Positions 19,005-31,512 of a stretch of DNA of 64,000 nt are shown piece by piece. The position numbers and the translations under genes were made by a program. The stretch comes from Halobacillus aidingensis (GTDB taxonomy: Bacteria > Bacillota > Bacilli > Bacillales > Halobacillaceae): NCBI RefSeq assembly GCF_900104185.1, contig NZ_FNIZ01000003.1, forward strand, positions 248,001-312,000, written 5' to 3'. The stretch's first letter is position 1. The number at the start of each line of letters is the position of its first letter. Below the pieces are notes generated by a model. It saw nothing but the letters and a program-made list of their open reading frames with translations. It was not told where the DNA came from and did not search any database.

Positions 19005-20033
19005 ATGAGAGCGTTCATCGACTTACAAAAAAAATTATTCCCGGATGTCCTGGACGTTATACAGCGCCGTTATCAGCTGTTGTATTACATCCAGATCATG
19101 CAGCCTGTGGGCCGAAGAGCGTTAGCTGAAAGTGTTGAGCTTGCTGAACGTACGGTTCGAAGCGAAGTGGACTTTTTGAACAAACAAGGAGCTGTAGAGA
19201 TCACCTCAAGAGGTATGCACTTAAGTTATGAAGGGCAGAACATTCTTGATCAGCTGGCCGAGTTTATTAAAGAGGTCTCTGGGATTAAGGTTTTAGAACA
19301 ACAATTAAAGGATAAATTAAATTTAGACCATGTCGTTGTTGTTCCAGGTGATAGCGATGAGCTTAATTGGGTAAAACAAGAGATGGGAAAAGCATGTGTC
19401 CAATATTTGAAAGAACATATGTCGCCGGATCAGGTGATTGCCATTACAGGCGGAACAACGATGGCATCCGTCGCACAAGTGATGACGCCGCTGTCTGGAG
19501 CTGATCAGTGCTTATACGTTCCTGCGCGTGGAGGATTAGGTGAAAGAGTTGAAAACCAGGCCAACACGATTTGCGCGGAAATGGCGAAAAAGGCTAGGGG
19601 TGACTATCGTCTTTTATATGTACCCGATCCTCTCAGTGAGGAATCCTATCAGACGATAAAAGAAGAACCTTCGATCAAAGAAGTGTTGGACATCATCCGA
19701 AACGCGGAAATCGTCATTCACGGAGTCGGCGATGCGCTTACGATGGCAGAACGGAGAAAGACTTCCCCTGAACAATTGGAATTGATCAAAACGTACAACG
19801 CGGTAGGCGAAGCTTTTGGTTACTATTTCAATGTGGAGGGTGAGATCGTTCACAAAGTTCGTACGGTCGGTCTGCAATTAGAAGACCTGAAGCGTGCGAA
19901 ACATGTCATTGCTGTTGCTGGAGGTCGTTCAAAAGCACAAGCCATCTCATCTTATTTCCAACCGGGCCAGAGTAATGTCCTGATCACTGATGAAGGTGCA
20001 GCCCAAGAGTTAATAAGGGGTTTATCCCTTTAA
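19005..20033 (+). CDS. cggR: Central glycolytic genes regulator CggR
   Basis: CggR (342 aa) is a SorC/DeoR-type repressor. It has an N-terminal winged helix (about residues 20-75, ALAESVELAERTVRSEVDFL) and a sugar-phosphate-binding domain containing ITGGTTMASVA near 155 and the C-terminal VAGGRSKAQAI. In B. subtilis it represses the gapA operon and is released by fructose-1,6-bisphosphate. The ATG at 19005 matches the family N-terminus better than the TTG at 18975. It is the first gene of the glycolytic operon and is autoregulated through the operator upstream. Confidence 0.95.
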   Translation: MRAFIDLQKKLFPDVLDVIQRRYQLLYYIQIMQPVGRRALAESVELAERTVRSEVDFLNKQGAVEITSRGMHLSYEGQNILDQLAEFIKEVSGIKVLEQQLKDKLNLDHVVVVPGDSDELNWVKQEMGKACVQYLKEHMSPDQVIAITGGTTMASVAQVMTPLSGADQCLYVPARGGLGERVENQANTICAEMAKKARGDYRLLYVPDPLSEESYQTIKEEPSIKEVLDIIRNAEIVIHGVGDALTMAERRKTSPEQLELIKTYNAVGEAFGYYFNVEGEIVHKVRTVGLQLEDLKRAKHVIAVAGGRSKAQAISSYFQPGQSNVLITDEGAAQELIRGLSL

Positions 20034-20071
20034 ATAAATATGATTTCAATCATCCTAAGGAGGAATTTTGC

Positions 20072-21079
20072 ATGACAGTAAGAATTGGTATTAACGGATT
20101 TGGACGTATTGGACGTAATGTTTTCCGTGCTGCTTTGAACAACAATGAAGTAGAGGTAGTAGCGGTTAACGACTTGACAGATGCAAATATGCTTGCACAC
20201 TTGCTTCAATACGATACTGTACACGGTAAGCTTGAGCAAGAAGTGACAACAAACGGTGACAACCTGATTGTCGGCGGAAAAGAAGTTAAAGTACTTTCTG
20301 AAAAAGATCCAGCTCAACTTGGTTGGGGAGATCTTGGCGTAGATATCGTTATCGAATCTACAGGTCGCTTCACTCAGCGTGACGATGCGAAGAAACACTT
20401 GGATGCAGGCGCTAAGAAAGTCGTTATCTCTGCTCCAGCGAAGCAAGAAGACCTTACAGTCGTTATGGGTGTAAACGAAGACCAGTACGACAAAGATTCT
20501 CACCACGTTATCTCTAACGCTTCTTGCACAACGAACTGCTTGGCTCCATACGCAAAAGTTCTTGACGAGAAGTTCGGTCTTAAGCGCGGTATGATGACAA
20601 CTGTTCACTCTTACACGAACGACCAACAGATCCTTGATCTTCCACACAAAGATTACCGTCGTGCTCGTGCAGCTGCTGAGAACATCATCCCAACGACAAC
20701 TGGTGCTGCACAAGCCGTTGCAAAAGTTCTTCCACACCTTGATGGCAAGCTTAGCGGTATGGCTATGCGTGTACCAACATCCAACGTTTCAATCGTAGAC
20801 TTGGTTGCTGAGCTTGATAAAGATGTAACAGCTGAAGAAGTGAACGAAGCTCTTCGCGCAGAAGCTGAAGGAAACCTTAAAGGAATCCTTGGCTACAGTG
20901 ACGAGCCACTTGTTTCTACGGACTACAATGGCAACACTCACTCTTCTATCATTGATGGTCTTTCTACACTAATCCTTGAAAACAATATGGTTAAAATTGT
21001 TTCTTGGTATGACAACGAAACTGGTTACTCCAACCGTTGTGTAGACTTGGCTGTATACCTTAAAAACCAAGGCTTGTAA
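20072..21079 (+). CDS. gapA: Glyceraldehyde-3-phosphate dehydrogenase GapA
   Basis: This NAD-dependent GAPDH (335 aa) oxidises glyceraldehyde-3-phosphate to 1,3-bisphosphoglycerate. The dinucleotide-binding GINGFGRIGRNVF is at the N-terminus and the nucleophilic cysteine is in ASCTTNCLAP near residue 152. Codon use is strongly biased, as expected for high expression. A small hairpin (ATGATT-TC-AATCAT) sits between cggR and gapA, where the B. subtilis mRNA is cleaved to give more gapA than cggR. Confidence 0.98.
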   Translation: MTVRIGINGFGRIGRNVFRAALNNNEVEVVAVNDLTDANMLAHLLQYDTVHGKLEQEVTTNGDNLIVGGKEVKVLSEKDPAQLGWGDLGVDIVIESTGRFTQRDDAKKHLDAGAKKVVISAPAKQEDLTVVMGVNEDQYDKDSHHVISNASCTTNCLAPYAKVLDEKFGLKRGMMTTVHSYTNDQQILDLPHKDYRRARAAAENIIPTTTGAAQAVAKVLPHLDGKLSGMAMRVPTSNVSIVDLVAELDKDVTAEEVNEALRAEAEGNLKGILGYSDEPLVSTDYNGNTHSSIIDGLSTLILENNMVKIVSWYDNETGYSNRCVDLAVYLKNQGL

Positions 21080-21117
21080 TATCTGAGCCGTTTTAGAAAA
21101 TACTATGAAAAAGCTGG

Positions 21118-21147
21118 AAAGGAGGAGGTCTCAGGTCCTCCTCCTTT
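21118..21147 (+). other. GC-rich hairpin between gapA and pgk
   Basis: AAGGAGGAGG pairs with CCTCCTCCTT around an eight-base loop. It lacks an immediate T-run, so it is more likely a 3' stabiliser or weak attenuator for gapA mRNA than a full terminator. Confidence 0.6.
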
Positions 21148-21258
21148 ATCCATGTTTTTTCGCATCCTGCTTATCGGCGTTTCTGCACAATGAAACTGTG
21201 GAAACGTACATAAGGGCAGGCGATGAACCTGACCACAAACCAAGGAGGTTGTCATTCT

Positions 21259-22440
21259 ATGAATAAGAAAACAATCCGCGACGTTGAAGTGAACGGTAAA
21301 ACCGTTTTTTGCCGTGTTGACTTCAATGTACCGATGAGCGAGGGAGAGGTCACAGACGACACTCGAATTAAAGCTGCCCTCCCTACAATCAAGCACCTGA
21401 CTGGAAACGGTGCGAAAGTCATTCTTGCCAGTCACCTTGGACGTCCAAAAGGGGAAGTTGTCGAAGACCTTCGTCTTGATCCTGTAGCCAAGCGTCTGAG
21501 CGATGTTCTGGGACAAACCGTTACAAAAACGGATGAAGTATACGGCGGTGAAGTGAACAAAGCCATTTCTGAAATGGAAAACGGAGATGTTCTTCTGATC
21601 GAAAACGTACGCTTCAACCCTGGCGAAGAGAAGAATGATGCGGAATTAGCAAAAGCCTTTGCAGACATGGCTGACCTCTATGTAAACGATGCTTTCGGTG
21701 CTGCCCACCGTGCGCATGCTTCTACAGCAGGTGTTGCTGAGCATATTCCTGCCGTTGCTGGTTTCCTGATGGAGAAAGAAATCAACGTTCTAGGTAAGGC
21801 GCTGTCTAATCCTGAGCGTCCATTCACAGCCATCATTGGTGGTGCGAAAGTGAAAGATAAGATCGGCGTCATTGACAACTTGATTGATAAAGTCGATAAC
21901 TTGATCATCGGTGGAGGTCTTGCCTACACATTCGTAAAAGCCCTGGGTCACGAAATCGGTAAGTCCCTACTGGAAGAAGATAAAATAGATCTAGCTAAAG
22001 AATATATGAAGAAAGCAGAAGAAAAAGGCGTCAATTTCCTTATGCCTGAAGATGTCGTCGTTGCTGATGATTTCTCTGATTCTGCAAACAAGAAAGAAGT
22101 CGGAATCGACAGCATCCCAGCCGACTGGGAAGCACTGGATATCGGTCCGAAAACGAGAGAAAAATATGCAGAAGTCATTAAAGATTCTAAATTGGTCATC
22201 TGGAACGGACCAATGGGCGTCTTTGAAATCGAATCTTTTGCTAACGGTACAAAAGCTGTAGCGAACGCTCTTTCTGAAACAGATGGCTACACGGTCATCG
22301 GTGGAGGCGACTCTGCAGCAGCCGTAGAGAAATTCGGATATGCAAATGACATGGACCACGTCTCCACAGGTGGCGGGGCTTCCTTGGAATTCATGGAAGG
22401 TAAAGATCTTCCTGGTGTATCCTTGTTGAACGATAAATAA
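21259..22440 (+). CDS. pgk: Phosphoglycerate kinase Pgk
   Basis: Pgk (393 aa) transfers the acyl phosphate of 1,3-bisphosphoglycerate to ADP. The signature CRVDFNVPM near residue 18, the substrate loop SHLGRPKG near 60, and the nucleotide-binding GGGDSAAAV near 370 are clear. The ATG at 21259 has AAGGAGGTT eight bases upstream; the earlier in-frame ATG at 21223 does not. Confidence 0.98.
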   Translation: MNKKTIRDVEVNGKTVFCRVDFNVPMSEGEVTDDTRIKAALPTIKHLTGNGAKVILASHLGRPKGEVVEDLRLDPVAKRLSDVLGQTVTKTDEVYGGEVNKAISEMENGDVLLIENVRFNPGEEKNDAELAKAFADMADLYVNDAFGAAHRAHASTAGVAEHIPAVAGFLMEKEINVLGKALSNPERPFTAIIGGAKVKDKIGVIDNLIDKVDNLIIGGGLAYTFVKALGHEIGKSLLEEDKIDLAKEYMKKAEEKGVNFLMPEDVVVADDFSDSANKKEVGIDSIPADWEALDIGPKTREKYAEVIKDSKLVIWNGPMGVFEIESFANGTKAVANALSETDGYTVIGGGDSAAAVEKFGYANDMDHVSTGGGASLEFMEGKDLPGVSLLNDK

Positions 22441-22459
22441 AAAGGAGAGGTGAAACCAT

Positions 22460-23213
22460 ATGCGTAAAAAAGTAATTGCTGGTAACTGGAAAATGAATAA
22501 AAACCACCGTGAAGCGGAAGATTTTATTCAAACAGCTAAAAACGAAGTTCCTTCCTCTGAGCAGGTAGAATCGGTTGTTTGTGCTCCATTTCCTTTTCTA
22601 CAAAAACTGGTAGAAGAAACTGAAGGTACAAGTCTTAAAATCGGTGCCCAGAACATGCACTTTGAAGAAAGCGGTGCGTTTACTGGTGAAGTAAGCCCGG
22701 TCATGCTGAAAGAACTTGGCGTTTCTTACGTCGTACTTGGCCACTCCGAGCGTCGCGAAATCTTCAAGGAAACTGATGAAGAGGTAAACAAAAAAGTTCA
22801 TGCTGCATTTAACCACGGCTTGACACCAATCATTTGTGTAGGGGAATCTCTAGAACAACGTGAAGCAAATGAAACGATGAACGTTGTTGAGACACAAGTG
22901 AAAAAAGCATTGGACGGCCTGACAAATGACCAATGTGCAGAGACAATCATTGCTTATGAGCCGATCTGGGCGATTGGCACAGGTCGTACAGCGACATCTG
23001 AACAAGCGAATGAAGTTTGCACTCACATTCGTAAAGTCGTCAGTGATTATGTAAGTGCGGATGCAGCGGAAGCTGTTCGCATTCAATATGGTGGCAGCGT
23101 GAAGCCTGCAAACGTTGATGAACTACTATCTCAGTCCGACATCGATGGTGCTCTAGTAGGAGGAGCCAGCCTTGAAGCTGATTCTTTCCTAAAACTAGTG
23201 GAGGCAGGTAAGA

Positions 23214-23221
<8 letters not shown>
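22460..23221 (+). CDS. tpiA: Triosephosphate isomerase TpiA
   Basis: TpiA (253 aa) interconverts dihydroxyacetone phosphate and glyceraldehyde-3-phosphate. It has the N-terminal GNWKMNK lysine, the catalytic histidine in VLGHSERR near residue 95 and the catalytic glutamate in [11 protein letters not shown] near 168. AAAGGAGAGG precedes the start. It overlaps gpmI by eight bases. Confidence 0.98.
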
Positions 23222-26052
<2,831 letters not shown>

Positions 26053-26063
26053 GTTTTAAAATG

Positions 26064-26094
26064 AGCCTCTCTGATGATTCAGAGAGGCTTTTTT
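26064..26094 (+). terminator. Terminator of the glycolytic operon
   Basis: AGCCTCTCTGA and TCAGAGAGGCT pair perfectly around TGAT and are followed by T residues. Confidence 0.93.
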
Positions 26095-26142
26095 CTATGA
26101 TATGATGGAACATATATTCAGGGAGTAGGAGAACCAGAAGAT

Positions 26143-26727
26143 ATGAAAAGATTCATTCAGATCATTTTATTCTTGATGCTAGGCTATGCATTATATACGG
26201 GGTATTCCGTGTGGACCTATGGAGATGAAAAAGCATCATCAGAAGCCGATGCAGCCATTGTCCTCGGTGCCGCCCAATGGAATGGAAAGCCAAGTCCTGT
26301 TTTTGAGGGGCGTTTGAAGCAGGGGATTGAGTTGTATAAAGAAGAACAAGTTGAATACTTGATTCTCACAGGTGGTAAAAGTGAACAAGCAGCCTCTTCT
26401 GAAGCAGAAGTAGGAAAAGACTATGCGATGGATCATGGAGTAAAAGAAGAGGATATTCTGTTTGAGGATCGATCACTAATCACCGAAGATAACTTGAGTA
26501 ATGCGAAAGAAGTCAGTCATGAAAAAGGAATCCGTTCTTTTTTAATTGTCAGCGACCAATTTCATTTGAAAAGAGCTGTGGCTATGGCTGAGAAACTGGA
26601 TATGGAGGTCGAAGGTGTCCCGACTGAGTATTCAGCATATAAAAGTATGGAAACGAAAGTGCCATTCTTCTTGCGTGAATGGGGCTATTGGATGGGACAA
26701 CCTGTGACAAAGTTGATCATGTTGTGA
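26143..26727 (+). CDS. YdcF/SanA-like (DUF218) membrane-anchored protein
   Basis: The 194-residue product has an N-terminal membrane anchor (about residues 4-22) and then a DUF218 domain, recognised by DAAIVLGAAQWNGKPSPVFEGR, here split as DAAIVLGAA near 37 and SPVFEGRL near 50. LTGGKSE near 78 and the late VSDQFHLKRA near 135 also belong to the domain. The domain should face outward. Family members are tied to envelope integrity, but the reaction is unknown. The nitroreductase gene follows immediately, its ribosome-binding site overlapping this stop. Confidence 0.82.
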   Translation: MKRFIQIILFLMLGYALYTGYSVWTYGDEKASSEADAAIVLGAAQWNGKPSPVFEGRLKQGIELYKEEQVEYLILTGGKSEQAASSEAEVGKDYAMDHGVKEEDILFEDRSLITEDNLSNAKEVSHEKGIRSFLIVSDQFHLKRAVAMAEKLDMEVEGVPTEYSAYKSMETKVPFFLREWGYWMGQPVTKLIML

Positions 26728-26737
26728 GGTGTACGTG

Positions 26738-27328
26738 ATGGAATTGATGGAAGCGATTCGGACCCGCCGCTCGATTCATGAATATAAAGAGGAAAAAGTG
26801 GATCATGAAGTACTGTCACGTATTTTTGGTGAAGCTGCATGGGCGCCTAACCATCGGATGAAAGAGCCGTGGCATATACGATTATACCAGGATAAAGGGA
26901 AAGAAGCGTATGCCCAGGCCGTAATGAAAAGTTATCAAAGGCAAGGGTTCTTTGATGGCTATGACTTAAACAAAACCCAAAGACTGCAGGACGGAATTCA
27001 GGACTTCTTATTAAATATTCCTCATCACGCTTTGATTTATATGGAAAGAGATGAGGATATTCGAAAGTATGAAGAAGATTATGCCGCTGTTTGTGCCTAT
27101 ATACAAAATGTTCAGCTTTTGGCATGGGAAGCAGGCGTAGGCGTTCTTTGGACGACGAGTCCATATTTGCATGATAATCAATTTTATCAAGATATTGGGC
27201 TGGACAGCCAGCGTTTTAAATTGGTTTCTGTGTTACAGATGGGCTACCCTAAAAGAATTCCGAAGCCGAAGATACGCACACCGATACAGAAAAAACTTTC
27301 CCTGTATGATGGAAAAGAAAAAAGCTGA
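26738..27328 (+). CDS. Nitroreductase-family oxidoreductase
   Basis: The 196-residue protein shows the nitroreductase fold signatures: an N-terminal IRTRRSIHEYKEE for FMN binding, WAPNHRMKEPWHI near residue 35, and the WEAGVGVLWTTSP helix near 130. It should be an FMN-dependent, NAD(P)H-using reductase of nitro compounds, quinones or similar electrophiles. The ATG at 26738 is six bases after GAGGTG; the GTG at 26729 is an alternative. Confidence 0.87.
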   Translation: MELMEAIRTRRSIHEYKEEKVDHEVLSRIFGEAAWAPNHRMKEPWHIRLYQDKGKEAYAQAVMKSYQRQGFFDGYDLNKTQRLQDGIQDFLLNIPHHALIYMERDEDIRKYEEDYAAVCAYIQNVQLLAWEAGVGVLWTTSPYLHDNQFYQDIGLDSQRFKLVSVLQMGYPKRIPKPKIRTPIQKKLSLYDGKEKS

Positions 27329-27356
27329 CGCTATGGTTAAGCGTCAGCTTTTTTAT
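27321..27356. terminator. Bidirectional terminator after the nitroreductase gene
   Basis: AAGCTGACGC and GCGTCAGCTT pair around nine bases, with A and T runs outside. It also overlaps the 3' end of the small minus-strand gene. Confidence 0.88.
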
Positions 27357-27498
27357 GCTCATCTTTATGATGTTTGTCGTCTGGTAACGGGTCAACGGTG
27401 TGCTTGTAATCGTAGCCTTTAGAGACAGCCATACCGAACATGGCGGCAATCCCTAAAACAATGGCGATACATACAATCAAGATCACAGTAAATGTCAT
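27337..27498 (-). CDS. ytzI: YtzI-like single-pass membrane protein
   Basis: The 53-residue product starts with one hydrophobic helix (about residues 3-23, ending FGMAVSKGY). A short polar tail rich in Lys, His and Asp follows, with the YDYKHTVDPLP stretch. Size, topology and this motif resemble B. subtilis YtzI. The ATG at 27498 is chosen over one at 27519 because a purine-rich site lies before it. Its function is unknown. Confidence 0.65.
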   Translation of the reverse strand: MTFTVILIVCIAIVLGIAAMFGMAVSKGYDYKHTVDPLPDDKHHKDEHKKADA

Positions 27499-27576
27499 GG
27501 AAACACATCTCTTTCTCATGAACTAGCCGAAAGGAAGTCGGCACACACCTATTGTCCCACACTCATACTACAAATA

Positions 27577-29295
27577 CTACTTCGTTTGTGTTTTTTCTTT
27601 AACAAAAGCCACAACTTCTTCTGCTGTACCCATAGAAAGGATTTCTTCTTTATAAGAAGTCCATTCCTTCCTGGATAGATCTCTGATCTGCGTACGGGCA
27701 GGCAGGATGGATGTTGCACTCATGCTGAATTCATCCAAACCAAGTCCAAGTAGAAGCGGAATGGCAATTTCATCTCCAGCCATTTCCCCGCACATGCCAG
27801 CCCATTTGCCTTCCGCATGTGCTGCTTCGATCACATTGTTGACGAGGTTGAGAATCGCCGGGTTGTAAGGCTGATACAAGTAAGACACGCGTTCGTTCAT
27901 ACGGTCTGCTGCCATTGTATATTGAATCAAGTCATTGGTACCAATACTGAAGAAATCGACTTATTTAGCGAACTGACGGGCAATCACTGCTGTTGCAGGA
28001 ATTTCAACCATCATTCCGACTTCGATTTCATCTGAAACATCATGACCTTCTTCCTTAAGGTTCGCGCGCTCTTCGTCAAGGATCGCTTTAGCTTGACGGA
28101 ATTCTTCCAGCGTAGCAATCATAGGGAACATGATTTTCAAGTTTCCGTGGACGCTGGCACGTAGCAATGCACGAAGCTGAACGCGGAAAATATCGTCGCG
28201 CTCCAGGCAAAGGCGGATCGCACGGTAACCAAGGAATGGGTTCATTTCCTCAGGAAGATCCAAGTAGTCAAGCTCCTTGTCTCCACCGATATCCAGTGTA
28301 CGTACGACGACTGGCTTGTCTCCCATTTGCTTCAACACAGAAGAGTAAGCATCGAACTGCTCTTCCTCTGTCGGAAGCTGGCTTTTGCCCATATAAAGGA
28401 ATTCTGTACGGTAAAGGCCGACACCTTCGCCTCCGTTGTTCAGAACGCCTTCAACGTCGTCAGGAGTTCCAATGTTGGCTACAAGTTCTACGTGATCGCC
28501 TTCAGAAGTGACGGTCGCTTCATCTTTAAGCTTCGCCCATTCTTGTTTCTGCTTCTCGAAATCGTCCTGTTTTTGCTTGTATTCTGCAATTTGATCTTCG
28601 CTAGGGTCAATGATGACATCACCATTGATTCCGTCGACGATGATCATGGTATCCTTTCCAGCCTGGGAAGTGATATTTTTCGTTCCAACGACTGCAGGGA
28701 TCTCAAGAGAACGAGCCATGATGGCCGAGTGAGACGTCCGGCCTCCGATATCAGTTGTGAAGCCTTTTACGTATTGTTTGTTCAATTGAGCGGTATCGGA
28801 AGGTGTCAAATCGTCTGCGACGATGACAACTTCTTCATTGATGAGCGCAGGATCCGGGAATGTCACACCAAGAAGGTGGGCCATTACACGTTTTGTTACG
28901 TCCTGGATGTCTGCCGCACGTTCGCGCATGTATTCATTATCCATGCCTTTGAACATGTCAATGAACATGTTTGCCGTCTCAGAAAGAGCCGCTTCTGCGT
29001 TAACATTTTCGCTCTTGATCTTATCTTCAATCGGTTGAATCAATTCTGGATCGCTCAAGACCAATAGGTGAGCAGAAAAGATTTCCGCGTGTTCATCACC
29101 TAAAGATTTTCTTGTATGTTCTTTAATTTTTTCCAGCTCTGATTTTGATGTATCCAGAGCCTCATGCAGGCGTTTGACTTCTTGTTCCGGCTGATCAATA
29201 TCTTTCTTATCGAAAGAAAGGTCCGGAGCTTCCAAGCGGTACACTTTTGCAATGGCAATTCCGCTGGAAGCTGCAATACCTTGAAGCTGTGTCAT
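27577..29295 (-). pseudogene. ptsI: PTS Enzyme I (ptsI) interrupted by an in-frame TAA
   Basis: The reading frame is homologous to PtsI over its full 573 codons but codon 445 is TAA (27961-27963). It falls in the conserved [15 protein letters not shown] region, where Glu is expected; a single G-to-T change of GAA explains it. The N-terminal part keeps the phosphorylatable histidine in [11 protein letters not shown] near 190. The part after the stop keeps the PEP-binding [14 protein letters not shown] and the active-site cysteine in [10 protein letters not shown] product ending at residue 444 would lack the catalytic PEP site. The gene follows ptsH after four bases. It may be a true null mutation, a subpopulation variant or a base-call error. 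Confidence 0.88.
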
Positions 29296-29299
29296 GCTG

Positions 29300-29566
29300 T
29301 TATTCCCCCAAGCCTTCGTTCTTCATTGTTGTTTCCAAATGGTCGACCGCTTCTTGTTCGTCACTGCCTTCCGCTGTGATTTTGACTTCAGCGTCTGCAG
29401 GGATCCCAAGACTCATGATTCCCATGATGGATTTGAGATTTACGGATTTTTCTTTGTAATGTAGGTTGATATCAGACTCGTACTTTCCTGCATTTTGTAC
29501 AAGTACTGTTGCTGGACGAGCGTGAACACCGTCGGACGATGTAATTTTAAATGTTTTCTCTACCAT
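29300..29566 (-). CDS. ptsH: Phosphocarrier protein HPr
   Basis: HPr (88 aa) accepts phosphate from Enzyme I on His15 (DGVHARPAT) and passes it to sugar-specific EIIA domains. Ser46 (LKSIMGIMS) is the HprK site used in CcpA-dependent catabolite repression. A strong AAGGAGG precedes the start. It lies between fruA and ptsI on the same strand, so fructose transport and the general PTS proteins may be co-transcribed. Confidence 0.97.
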   Translation of the reverse strand: MVEKTFKITSSDGVHARPATVLVQNAGKYESDINLHYKEKSVNLKSIMGIMSLGIPADAEVKITAEGSDEQEAVDHLETTMKNEGLGE

Positions 29567-29622
29567 TATAATTCCTCCTTAAAAACATGCTATTGTTTAT
29601 GAGTTACCCTAACTTTATTATT

Positions 29623-31497
29623 TTAAGCCTTTTGGAGGTCTTTTTTCAAGAATCCTACAACAATTGCTGAAAGAATTGCACCGGCAATGATTGCCACTAG
29701 ATAAAGGACGATTTGCATGAACCCACCTTCTACGAGCGGAGCAACAATAATACCGCCGTGCGGGGCGCGCAGCCCGATTCCGAATAACATGGTCAGCATA
29801 CCAGTCAAAGCACTACCTGCGACCATGGATGGGATGACACGAGCGGGATCCGCTGCGGCGAATGGGATTGCTCCTTCTGTGATGAAGAATGCTCCAAGTG
29901 GGTAAGCGGCTTTCCCTGTTTCACGCTCTTGTTTCGTGAATTTATTTTTGAAAAGGGTCGTTGCTAAGCCCATCGCAAGTGGTGGAACCATGCCACCAGC
30001 CATCGCAGCTGCTATAAATGTATAGTTCCCTGCATCAAGTGCCGCAATTCCGAATGTGTAGGCAGCCTTGTTTACTGGACCTCCCATATCAACAGCCATC
30101 ATGCCACCGACAATTAATCCAAGCAGAGCTAAGTTGGATCCGCTCATACTTTCTAAGAAACCGAATAGAGCCGTGTAGACACTAGTCAACGCAGGGTTAA
30201 TTAGTAACATGATCATTCCTGTTCCGAAAATCGCAAGGACCGGATAGAAAAGGACCGTTTTCATACCATCAAGAATTGCTGGTAAACCTTCTAACCATTT
30301 CTTAATAAGCAATGTCAGATAACCAGCTAAGAAACCGGCAATGAGACCGCCTAAGAAGCCAGATCCATTACCCGCACCTTCGACCGTCTGTGTTATAGCA
30401 ATAAAACCACCAATCATACCAGGAGCAAAACCAGGACGATCAGCGATGCTCATCGCAATAAAACCGGCCAAGACAGGGACGAGCAAGAAGAAGGCAGCAT
30501 CTCCGCCAATAGTACTTAGCATTTGTGCGAACCGATTATCAGACTCAATACCGAAAAAGAAGGAGATGGCAATTAAAATTCCGCCACCAACAACGAATGG
30601 AAGCATGTTCGAAACACCATTCATCAAGTGTTTATAGACACCTTTGCGCTGACCTTTTTCATCCGATGTATCTTTATTGCTTCCACCACCTTGATAAACA
30701 GGAGCATCTTTATTTACTGCTTTGTTAATCAATTCTTTTGGTTCGTGAATCGCTTTTGCGACCGGAACTTCAATAACGGGCTTGCCATTGAATGGTTCCA
30801 TATCGACTTTCGTATCTGCTGCAACGATAATGGCGTCCGCTTCTGCAATATCTTCCTTGGTCAGTCGGTTCTTTATACCGCCAGATCCATTGGTTTGCAC
30901 TTTAATGTTCACACCCATTTCCTTTGCAGTAGCTTTCAATTTATCAGCGGCCATAAAAGTGTGAGCAATACCGGTTGGACATGCAGTGACGGCCAGTATC
31001 TTTCCTGCTGGCTGATCTGCCGTATCTTCATCACCATCTTCTTCTGCTTCTTTTGCGTTAATGGCTTCGATGACATCAGCTTCCGTTTTGGCTGCTTCCA
31101 GTTGTTCACGGAATTTATTATCCATTAAAAAGGAAGAAAGACGTGATAGTGTTTCTAAGTGTGTGTTGTTAGCGCCTTCAGAAGCTGCAATCATGAAAAA
31201 GAGGTTCGTCGGCTGTCCGTCCAAGGATTCATAATCTAATCCATCCTGCGACCTTCCAAAAGCGATGGCAGGATCCTTTACGGCAGAAGTTTTCGCGTGC
31301 GGGATGGCAATTCCTTCTCCAATTCCTGTGGTGCTTTGCTCTTCCCGAGCCTCAATGGCTTGCTTGAAATCATCGCGATCATTCAGCTTACCGGCACGGT
31401 CCAATTGACCGACAAGCTCATCGATTGCTTCTGGCTTGGAAGAGGCAGACATATTCAATACGATGGTTTCTTTCGTCAGTAAATCTGTAATTTTCAT
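29623..31497 (-). CDS. fruA: PTS fructose transporter EIIABC (FruA)
   Basis: The 624-residue permease has three domains in the order A-B-C. EIIA (about 1-150) has the phosphohistidine in IAIPHAKTS near 68. EIIB (about 165-265) has the phosphocysteine in TACPTGIAHTF near 172. EIIC (about 290-624) has around nine membrane segments. It imports fructose as fructose-1-phosphate. It follows fruK after 15 bases and depends on HPr and Enzyme I, the latter being broken in this sequence. Confidence 0.96.
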   Translation of the reverse strand: MKITDLLTKETIVLNMSASSKPEAIDELVGQLDRAGKLNDRDDFKQAIEAREEQSTTGIGEGIAIPHAKTSAVKDPAIAFGRSQDGLDYESLDGQPTNLFFMIAASEGANNTHLETLSRLSSFLMDNKFREQLEAAKTEADVIEAINAKEAEEDGDEDTADQPAGKILAVTACPTGIAHTFMAADKLKATAKEMGVNIKVQTNGSGGIKNRLTKEDIAEADAIIVAADTKVDMEPFNGKPVIEVPVAKAIHEPKELINKAVNKDAPVYQGGGSNKDTSDEKGQRKGVYKHLMNGVSNMLPFVVGGGILIAISFFFGIESDNRFAQMLSTIGGDAAFFLLVPVLAGFIAMSIADRPGFAPGMIGGFIAITQTVEGAGNGSGFLGGLIAGFLAGYLTLLIKKWLEGLPAILDGMKTVLFYPVLAIFGTGMIMLLINPALTSVYTALFGFLESMSGSNLALLGLIVGGMMAVDMGGPVNKAAYTFGIAALDAGNYTFIAAAMAGGMVPPLAMGLATTLFKNKFTKQERETGKAAYPLGAFFITEGAIPFAAADPARVIPSMVAGSALTGMLTMLFGIGLRAPHGGIIVAPLVEGGFMQIVLYLVAIIAGAILSAIVVGFLKKDLQKA

Positions 31498-31512
31498 GGT
31501 GATTCACTCCCC

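Noticed and set aside
20030-20737. Long minus-strand open frame opposite gapA (235 codons), and similar ones opposite eno and pgk
   Set aside because: These mirror the strong codon bias of the highly expressed glycolytic genes. They have no ribosome-binding sites and consist of improbable Cys/Val/Phe-rich sequence.
27961-27963. Programmed readthrough or a non-standard amino acid at the ptsI TAA
   Set aside because: TAA is not used for selenocysteine or pyrrolysine, no recoding element is visible, and other genes in the window use TAA as a normal stop.
28327-29067. Plus-strand open frame of 246 codons opposite ptsI
   Set aside because: The minus-strand frame is clearly Enzyme I on both sides of the stop; the opposite frame is a shadow.
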